From Litomosoides sigmodontis (taxonomy: Eukaryota > Nematoda > Chromadorea > Rhabditida > Onchocercidae): a DNA stretch of 64,000 nucleotides. The notes below the pieces were generated by a model. It was not told the DNA's origin. It was given only the letters and a program-made list of their open reading frames with translations, and searched no databases. Location of the stretch: the NCBI GenBank assembly GCA_963070105.1, contig OY718804.1:6719317-6783316 (forward strand), read 5' to 3'. Below are positions 55,020 to 64,000 of the stretch, piece by piece. The position numbers were made by a program, and so were the translations under genes. Each line of letters begins with the position of its first letter. Positions within the stretch are counted from its first letter, which is position 1.

Positions 55020-56523
55020 TTACCAGTTGGAATTCTGCGTCGAAGCACCCCACTCCTGCTGTTGTGTGGTGTCCAGCTGCACGGCTCGCTCCGTTTCTTG
55101 CGCCCAATCACTTACAGGTTCAACCATACTGAAGTCTAACTTTTTCGCCGCCTCAACGCCACCCATCGTTTGATACTGAAATTCTCAAGATAAAAAATTT
55201 GCAAAAATTGGAAATCGGAAGGAGCTCGAGGACAGAGAAAAGCGTGGAAAAAACAGAAACAATATAATAAAAGCATTTTAATAGGAATTTCCGCAAGCTA
55301 CATAAGCAAAAGTCGGATTAAATTCAAAAGAAAACAAACAAAGGAAGTAATCAAAGAAACTAAACAAATACCATTACAATGGTTCTTACAACCTCATCAA
55401 GTTTTGCGATCTCTGCAGGTGGAATCGGGGGCCAGGCTTCCTTTACTTCACGCGGTTCCGCTAATTCTTCCTTCTCCTGCTCTTCCGGATTGCGATAAAA
55501 ATATAAGTCAGGCATAATTTCCTTGTCGTCAAGTACAAATCCTGTCTGTCGCGTCATCTTTCCCTTAATTAGCAAAACTTCACGAGCCAACAGCCACCAC
55601 ATCAGTCCTATTGATTGCACACCCTGTAAATGCAACTAAGTGATTCAAAAAAGACGGAAAAATATTCATAAGCTTATATTATAAAGGAGAAGTGGATGAA
55701 AATTAATTGATATAAAAGCTGATATAAACCTTATTGTTGCACGGTATAGCAATATCGATGAATTTCAGAGGTGAGTCAGTATTACAAAAACTTATTACTG
55801 GCACACCAACATACGACGCTTCCGTTACTGCTTGATGGTCAACACGAGGATCCGAAACAATCAGCAAACGTGGTTCCTGAAACAAAAAAAAATCAAGCCC
55901 TCCACAGGCTATTGAAAAAGTGACTCATTTAGCCAGTTCTTCAAGTATGAGGCTTATTGATTTAAATGCCATAATAACCTTAAACTGTTTTTGGATTTGA
56001 TTGGTCAGACAGCCTGGTGTAAAACGCCCAAAAATTGGCGTAGAACCAGTATGAGCCGCAAATTTAAGTAAAGCACGCTGCGCATATGGGCGTGCCGATA
56101 CAACACATACATCCGCTGGATTGTCGATCGCCGCAATCGCACGAGCAGCAAGTAACAGTTTTTCCCATGTCTTTCGCAGATGGATGATATGAATGCCTGT
56201 AGATCAGTAAAACTCAAACCATTTTAAATACCGTTCGACGCATTAATGGTAGCGGTAGGTGTGAAGTGAGTGTCCACAAACAATTCTCAAGATGACACTT
56301 CCGAATAATGGCTAACAGGAAGATTATATTAAATCTTTGGAGAGAAACACAATGTGAACTATTAGATTAACTGAGATTATAAGAACAGACCGTCAGCTCT
56401 CCTCTTCCAAACATATTGCTCCATTTGAAAATCACAGTTGGCAGCACCCACGTGCGTTTGACATGCCAGAAGTTTTATAGCATCTTCTTCCTTCAAGGCA
56501 AACGACTCCAATCCTGCTGACAT
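55020..56523 (-). CDS. rps-0: 40S ribosomal protein SA (uS2)
   Basis: Small-subunit ribosomal protein of the uS2 family, needed for 40S maturation; the vertebrate form doubles as a laminin-binding protein. Five exons (56523-56391, 56196-55979, 55876-55730, 55623-55372, 55175-55020) join in phase to 301 residues. Signatures: [75 protein letters not shown] and [11 protein letters not shown]. The C-terminal tail is acidic then glutamine-rich ([20 protein letters not shown]) and ends STQNSNW. The start is the ATG at 56521-56523 ([19 protein letters not shown]), collinear with the family N-terminus. Confidence 0.97.
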
Positions 56524-58646
56524 CCTTACGAATCACTCTGCCTACAAATTTAACTTTAAAAACCCACTCGCCTTCCCTAACCTTACTCCACACCGCCCCA
56601 CCAACGACCCCTCCTCAATCGCGAAAACTATACCAATCAAAATAGCCCTCACTTTTAGGTCAATGATGCTTCGGTTTTGTTCCTCAATGCAACTTCGCAT
56701 CTCAACCCTTGCAAGAAAAGTGGCGGGCGCTTTGGGCATTCTTTAACTGTGGAATTAGTGAGCTCGATTTCTCTCAAGTAGTACTTAATTAAACCAAACT
56801 AATGCATATGTCACCACCACCTATTGTCGAAGCTTAGTGACAGCTAGATCTGGTATAGTCTAATTCTATTCTAATTTTCTCGTTCATTGGCGATTGAGAA
56901 AACTGATATGGTCTTATAATTTTGGTTTATAAGATATAAGTTTGTATATTATTGCCACATCCCTTCTCAGTATTGGTTGACTTTCAACTTCATTTGACAG
57001 GAAGCAATGGAAGACTTTAGTAATTCTGATCATAATGAACTGAAAACTGGCCTTAGAATCCTTTGATAATTTGACAAAAGGTTCAAGAGCAAGTATCTAA
57101 GCCTGAGCACTTTGGCATCTTTTTTATGCTTTCTTCTGGTTAGATCGTGACGTCGAGTATTGGAGATACTTTTCCTAATGATGTGCAGAAAAGTCTCGCT
57201 GATTTTGAGGTGCTTTTCGTTCGGAAGGTTTGAATATTTTTCAGACATAAGATTTCGATTTTAATCATTTGTATTCCAGAATTTTTACGCAACGATGGTA
57301 CTCCGGAGTGTGTGTTTCGAGGATTTTCTACTTCAAAAGGGTTGTTCACGCTTATTTTTGCTAAATCTGCTCGAGCTGTCCATAAATGTGTGGTGGCTTA
57401 ACCAAATGAAATATTGCCATATGATCCCATCTAGTTCTGCTACTTCTTAAAATTGCTTGAGTTTATTTCCAGCTTTCCAGAGCTGATCCTTACAACATAA
57501 TATTGACTAGCTGTAGTTTCGATGTAGGTCTGACGCAAATGCCTTTTACACAATAGAGGTTAAACATAAAGGGAGCGAAAACATTCGAAGAGCAAATAAA
57601 TGATTTCACTTGAGAACAGGTGAATATTTATTGATGGATAAATAAGGAACATAGTCTATTCTGCAACGGAAGACGCAAGTGCTCAAACAAGGAATATTTT
57701 CTCAAGTTTTTCAGATCCTAGAAGTGAAGATGTGGACTGGGTAAAGAAGAGAGGTAGAGAAGAAATTGACTTATGAGCAATAAAAATCTGTCTGATTAAG
57801 GCACAAAGAGACCCTTATTATATGGAGTCCGTGCTCATTAATCCACTTCTACAAATGATAAGGGAAACAGAACTTGGAAATAACATTATGAACATAAATA
57901 TAATGGACTTCTAACTTTGATGACTATTTGCTAAACAATAAGGCAAACAAGAAATTTTATTTCATTTTCGTATTCATCAAATATTTCTCTAAGAAATATT
58001 ATTTTTTCGAATAATACACAGAACACTTTACAATTGCAAGTAGATATGCCAATAAAAAACAAATGTCTTTAAAAATGATTGACCATAAGCGAGGGGAATC
58101 TGTGATTACGACGTACCGCGATTATGTCATTCACTGGGAAAATGGAAAACAAAAAGTACAAAAAGAATCAGCAAATGCAATACAAACACGTGACATGGAC
58201 GATAAAAATTTGAGAGGGTTTTAAAAACAACGAAAGCACTAAATGGACTGTTCCGCTTTGTTATCTTTATAACAATCAGTTAGTGCTTAAACAGTGTTTA
58301 TAAAAGGGGAGACCCGCGGTCAAAACTGAACATAATAAATTATCTTTTCAACAACATAGCTTAAAGAATCGTGAAAACTAGTATAGTAGTCCCGCATAAT
58401 TACCAATTGCATGCGACATCCGCCGGAGCAAAGCTACTGTTTTTATACACAATGATATGTGTTTAATATGTACTTCGGAAAGATTTATTAATAATCAACT
58501 AACAAAAGGATAAGCTACATGAAGAAGTGTCATAGTCTCGGTATGAGTTATTTTAATTTCTGAGAATTACTGTTCACTCCCAACATAATATTGAGGTTTA
58601 AGAAGTAGAAAGTAAACGGCTTGAGTTTCTCCGATAACCGGTACCA
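56524..58646. other. Intergenic region between PP2C and RPSA
   Basis: Mostly AT-rich and non-coding. A minus-strand frame at 57030-57248 is basic and open for 72 codons (includes SETFLHIIRKSISNTRRHD) but has no splice partners or family resemblance. Confidence 0.5.
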
Positions 58647-61600
58647 TCAGCTCACGGCATTTTCATTGGTTGACTTCATCTCATCCAAGTGAATGATGAA
58701 TTCTTGTGAAGGCTTCTCACTTCCTGCAAATTTCTGCTCGCGCGCTACCACATTATTCAATTTACTGACAGTACCCTCTGGTGCCTGGAGTTCCTGAAAT
58801 CGCTAAGATAAAGGTGGATCGTAATGGCAAAGATAAAAAATGTCACGAAATTTTGCATAACCTAATCATATATATCCTCAAGACTTCATCGGATACTTAT
58901 ATTCCAAAACAGAGCGTATCTGTATCAACCGTGGAAGTTAATACGTGGATACTTTCCGAATAAGAACAAACATTCAGTAGGCAGGTACCAATTGCCAACG
59001 TGTGCAAAAGATATGTCAGGTTGCAAAAAGATCTAATGGATCTAATGAATGAATTCGATTAGATTCATAAATCTAAGAATTTTACGTAAATTTAAATTTT
59101 AATTTTAATTAAAATTAAGAATCATCACTGTACCTCCTTAGATTCAGCTGCAACAGGTGATGACTGTGGGGTGACATATATTTCACTATCCACACTGGCT
59201 GCATCACCTGCTGCAGATTCAACAGGTTTCCGTGAACAGCGCGCTATATATGCTTCCGGTGTGTCCTCTTGTAATAAACAAACCAAAACTGCGGTCATGT
59301 TATCACAACCAAGGCCTCCCATTTGACAGTCTGGCGCTAAACATCTTGAAAGAAGTTCTTCACAAACCTAAAAGTTACAACGCATTAAATTTTGAATTAC
59401 ATTAAATTTTAGCAGGCAACTAAAATGAAAACAGCCGGGGAAAATACAGGACTTCTAAAGTCTCGCAAGGTTTACAAACAGCCTCAAAGATGGCTCCTTT
59501 TGTAAAAAATGCAATCAAGCAACTGTAGCTGCAGGATAATGATTCACATATGAATTTGTACTTTTTGCCAACTCTTAAATAAAATCAAATTAAACTGATC
59601 AGTGTGTTCTTTGACAGTATGAAATTATTTTCTGTTAGCACACTATTTCCTAAATGAAGTGTTAAAATTTCTGCTGTACATCAACACCGTTTAGTGCTCA
59701 GAAATAAAAATACTGTTCATTAAAATTCTTCAGTTCAATAAATATTAGCTAAGTTTAAGCAGAGAGAGACTTTATAAATGCCCGCAAAGTTTCTCGAAGT
59801 AACGGATAAAATGAGCTGCTTTTTTATATAAATTTAAATAAGCATGGTTGTATCAATGACATGAAAGGAATTTTTCTAAAAAAAATTGAGGCCACTGAAT
59901 TTCAAACTCAGCCAAACCGCAGTAAACTATTTAATACTTCATTATATCTAAATAGAAGAATAAACATATAAAAATGATGATTTATTGAAAGATTGTTAAT
60001 CAGAACGTATTGGATAATCTCAGGATAATCAAAAAAGAAGCTTAGCGTCCGAAACACAAAATTCAACTATGGAAAAGTAGAAATAGAGCGCTAGAGAGGA
60101 ATAAAAAAGAAGGAAATAGACGATAAAAAATTATGAATAAAGAACTCAGAATTTTTTTTGCCGTGCAACACCACAAGAATTTTAAATTTAAAGGTTTTCT
60201 CTGTGATTAATAGCGGTAAAAAAGAAAAACAAAACAGTGACTTACTGTTTCAGGTTCACAGCCGACGGCCAACCTATCTCTGCAAAACTCTACAACTTCT
60301 TCATTTGTCATAACATCCCAAATGCCATCACAGGCCAATATAATGAATTCATGATCATATGTCAAATCACACACCGTAACATCGGGACATGCTTAAAGGA
60401 ACGAGTTCTGAGAAAAAATATAAGCAAAACCTGCTCGAAATAAAGCTCGAAAATAAATGAAAACTCTTGATCTCAATTTCAGTCAACTTAAAACTAGCCT
60501 TGAAAGGAAGCCCTTCTAATATCGAATTAGTAAATTAAACAGGTTCTAATATCATAATCAAACCAAAAAAATAAACGTACCGGTCACAATTTGTTCTTCC
60601 GGAGATTTTTGATCATTTTTTTTAAATGCAAAATCACCCAAAGCCCGAGATAATGCCAAATTACCATTTACACGGTTGAACTCAATCCAACCACCTGCAG
60701 CAACGATTCGCCTCGCTTCATTCTCATTAGCTGGTTTGTGATCAAAGCTCAGCGGATGCGCAGTACCACTGACGCATGCTACTGCTCTTGAATCACCCAC
60801 GTTACCTGCAATTTCGATTGATTAGCAATGAAACATTATAGGGGGCATTAATACCTGCTACTCTTTCCAATGCAAAATTTATAAAAAATACTAAAAAATT
60901 GCAAAAGTTGAAGATCAGTGAAAAAATAATATTAATACAACATATAGTACTAATCTTAACTCAGATTAACCAACCACAATATATTTTCTTGTTTTTAATC
61001 AGAACCACTACGGCAGTTGTACCCGACATGTCATCCCGCATTTCATCGTCGTTCCTCATTTTCTCATCTAGAGCCAAAAAACCTTGCTTGATCGCTTCCT
61101 CTATGTTACCCTCTACTGCAAGTTATTCCAACAGTAATATATCATGTATATATTAAAAGAACATGAATAAGTAATTCAAAATTCTGACATCCTTTGTCAC
61201 CCTAAAGTGGTATATAAGGAAAAAACAAATGAAGATTTGAATAAAAACAAATTTACAATTTCAGTAAATATTAGACATTCAAATCGAGCAAAAAAATTGA
61301 CCATAATGTGAGTTAGTGGCTATAAGCTTATGCAGATGAATGCCGGCGTATTGCGACACTTTAGCACCACCATGACCATCGTAAACAGCAAAAAATGCTG
61401 CTTGAGTATCGTCTGGTACTGCTAACAGATGAATATGAGCATCCTCCATATCTGCAATACTTAATCCAACCTAAACCTAACTTTAAAAAAGATTGGTAGA
61501 GAACATTGCAAGATAAAACAAACGGTATCTCCATTAACTTCGAAATTTGAACAAAAGCTTACTGATTCGCCATCCCTGCATGCATGAGCTACCTATTTTA

Positions 61601-61665
61601 TAAAATACATTAGCGCAGGAGGCAGTTTCCTTCGTCGTTACAGGTTCACTCAATGTCTGACCCAT
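58647..61665 (-). CDS. ppm-2: PP2C-family serine/threonine phosphatase, PPM1A/B-like
   Basis: Metal-dependent phosphatase; vertebrate PPM1A/B act on MAPK, Smad and other stress or growth signalling targets. Seven exons (61665-61563, 61451-61302, 61115-60975, 60805-60581, 60391-60246, 59367-59134, 58793-58647) join in phase to 381 residues. Gly2 in [13 protein letters not shown] fits N-myristoylation. Metal-binding motifs are all present: NMEDAH with Glu37/Asp38, [30 protein letters not shown] and [13 protein letters not shown]. Other signatures are [20 protein letters not shown] and [20 protein letters not shown]. The C-terminal tail, about 75 residues after the catalytic core (from [12 protein letters not shown]), is polar and ends [10 protein letters not shown]. 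The symbol follows the C. elegans PPM1A/B-type gene and is tentative. Confidence 0.95.
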
Positions 61666-62238
61666 TATTATATCTGCAAATACTTAATCAAATTTAAATA
61701 AGGCAAGAAACCATCATTACTAATGAAAGTAGACACATCCACATATTTTAAACTGCGATTCCGACGATTGGATGAGTTTGAATAATGGCTTTTAAGCGCA
61801 ATGCCCGTGGTTCTGCAGTAACGAGGCAAACTAAGGATACGTCTACGGAACGAAATCTTTACAAGAGAATGAATAAACTAATCAGACCAGTTCAACCCCA
61901 CCCCTACCCGAACAGAGCCCATAGTGATACCGTTACTTAACTGGTATTCCCTGAACAAACCCATTCGAATATTGCGACCCCATTATGCAATCAATCACGA
62001 ACCAGCTTGAAAACTTTAAACCATAACTCAAATAAACGGCGTAGTCCCCCATTCCTCTTCTTTATTCCCTTTAGAAAAAGTTGCTAATTGAAGCAATCAT
62101 TGCTTTTGCTAGTTTAAAATAGAATTGCTGAGATTCTATCTCAAATAGGTGAGGAAAAAATGGACTAAGTCAAGTAAAAGATCCGATTTAACGACATTGG
62201 GGTAAGAGTTGGTGTTGCATTAGAATGGTGCGTGTGGG

Positions 62239-62309
<71 letters not shown>

Positions 62310-62974
62310 CCAAAGTAGTGATAACGCATCATTAGCAATTAATCAATCAAATGAAAGGATGCAGAAACATTTCGTATGAAATCTTATTTCATTATATAAA
62401 TATCAGCAAATAAGTTCAAAACTCAATTTCCGCGAAATTAACTGTGACATCAATCTTAGTTCTATAAAATCTAGATTTTAAAAGAAACCGCTGCAATGAA
62501 ATCCCCGAGAACTACTATGCTTTCCAAAAATGCACGTCTTAGAAGTCAGCTAGTAAAATAAGGTCAAACAATAATGTGAGGTAAAATAACCAGTTTATAT
62601 TCATACACAAAAGGCATGGATGGCAGTGACACACACACATCAGCTTTCAGAAGCTCATAAGAAACGTTCCGTTATACAATTCACAATGTCTTTTCTGAGA
62701 ATAGCTTAAAAAAATGGTTCTACATGAGTGAATATATTAGTCAATTTATGCTAGCAATAAATTAATGAGATCGTTGTGCTATGTAATGAGTTAATGATAA
62801 TCAACAAGATATATACTGAACGCCTTGAAAAAGCATGAAAAAAGGAACGATGAATGGCACGGAATATAACAATTCCACTTTCCATATGATTTAGATAGGA
62901 CAATATGCCATAAATCCAATCACTTCATTTCGAGAAGCAAAACATTTAAAACTTTGAGCATGGTTAGACAATCT
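61666..62974. other. Intergenic region upstream of PP2C
   Basis: PP2C 5' flank, then AT-rich DNA with a long AT microsatellite (62242-62308). No gene seen. Confidence 0.6.
62242..62308. repeat. (AT)n microsatellite
   Basis: About 33 uninterrupted AT units, the longest simple repeat in the window. Its length may be an assembly approximation. Confidence 0.95.
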
Positions 62975-64000
62975 TTATTTCCCAACGCTTGAAGGACAAG
63001 TCTCAGAACGCGCAATAGAATTACTTCGCGTACGAATAACATTCACACGTAGTCCTTTCGTTGTTTCGCCATTTCGTTGCTGTGCTAGACTAAATATAAA
63101 TAACATGAAGCACACAAGTTAAAATCAAAACGCGCATATTAAATTATTAAATTACTAGGAGGCAAACATCCCTAGAACCGTCGCTTTTTTGATCTCTGAA
63201 ATTGTTCCATAAACTACGACATTTGTGCTCAATCCTATGTTATCACTTGAATAATTCTGTTACAAACGAATATAAAGCATAAAATTATTTTCCCTCAAAA
63301 TATTTTCGTTCATAAATCTCACTATTTACCTCATTTGCTGAGCACGGGCTACAATTTTCTTCTCCTTCGAAACTTTTCCTGAAATCAGAGGCAGTATATC
63401 AAGAATAATTAACCATTACCAAGGAAACTGTAAATGCATGATTGAAGAGGTATTGGAACAAAATTCGAGTGTGAACGAACCCTTAATATGTTTTGGAGTA
63501 CTAAGACGAGTAAAAAAAGCATCAATTTCAGCAGCAGTTTTTCGTTTTTCATTCACAGACGAGTAGTCTTTCATTATAGGAGATGAGGATATGATGATAG
63601 GTTTCGTCTGAAAATATAGCAAAAATTTAAGCAAATTGTTCATAATGTTTCTCTCTTTCTTCTTAAATTTGTGAGCAAAAACGAATACTAATATTTTTGA
63701 CTGAACTGAAGTTATCGTCATTAATTTGTAGATCAAGCCATACCCTGAAGATTAAAGGAGATAGACTTGGTACTTCTCGTGCCACTCCAGCACCAGCTGA
63801 AAAAAAAAGTTGTATTTAAAGCAAAACATTTTTTTATGCAAACTATGAATGAGGTGAAAATGTCATTAGTAAAAACGTCAAATGATTAGTAATTTGCTAA
63901 CCGTAATAAACAGTTCCACAGATCTGATAAACAACCAGACACAAATGATATGTTAAGGAACTTGCCAGAAGAAACGCGTTCCATAGAATCGCCTCCTTTC
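62975..64000 (-). CDS. C-terminal exons of an unrecognised basic protein (5' end outside window)
   Basis: Four exons join in phase: 63796-63744 (GVAREVPSLSPLIFR), 63607-63481 (TKPIIISSSPIMKDYSSVNE, then KRKTAAEIDAFFTRLSTPKH), 63378-63330 (KVSKEKKIVARAQQM) and 63089-62975 (LAQQRNGETTKGLRVNVIRT, ending ETCPSSVGK plus TAA). A fifth exon ending near 63956 is possible (EAILWNAFLLA, phase 1). The tail is rich in Ser, Lys and Arg, mostly disordered-looking, with one likely helix around KRKTAAEIDAFFTRL. No family was recognised. Phase agreement at all three junctions makes it a real gene. Confidence 0.6.

Overview
The window looks like nuclear DNA from a nematode, most likely a filarial (onchocercid) worm. 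It is AT-rich, with compact multi-exon genes, short introns ending in TTTCAG-type acceptors, candidate trans-splice acceptors a few bases before start codons, and proteins closest to metazoan housekeeping families. The species call is inference from composition and gene content, because no marker gene is present. All gene models were spliced by eye. Junction phases were checked for every gene except where stated, and individual boundaries may be off by a base.

Left part (1-27.8 kb), all on the + strand: the 3' end of pre-mRNA splicing factor PRP40 (646-3744), TRAPPC3/Bet3 (4454-5876), proteasome lid subunit RPN6/PSMD11 (7761-10062) and a complete 47-exon CNOT1/NOT1, the CCR4-NOT scaffold (11237-27778; 2637 codons, phase-consistent throughout).

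Middle part (28-42 kb) is less ordinary. It holds coding-like relics, a detached copy of an ANKS6 exon, a two-exon gene for a 79-residue single-pass membrane protein (30154-30741, +), an ankyrin-SAM protein matching ANKS6 (31297-35465, -), a small bHLH factor (36403-37662, +), a 3 kb non-coding stretch with two perfect-stem hairpins, and a stand-alone P2X7-type intracellular cysteine domain protein (40867-41939, +).

Right part (42.6-64 kb), all on the - strand: cytosolic aspartyl-tRNA synthetase (42603-45623), a long broken gene read as a pseudogene (47110-51050), doubtful small exons, a 30 bp perfect inverted repeat, ribosomal protein SA (55020-56523), a PPM1A/B-like PP2C phosphatase (58647-61665), and the 3' end of an unrecognised basic protein running off the window (62975-64000).

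Most genes are core machinery: splicing, ER-Golgi traffic, protein turnover, mRNA decay and translation. The best candidates for something undescribed are the P2X7-domain protein without a channel, the small membrane protein, the decaying gene at 47-51 kb, and the hairpins and inverted repeat in non-coding DNA. No tRNA, rRNA, CRISPR array or intact transposon was seen.
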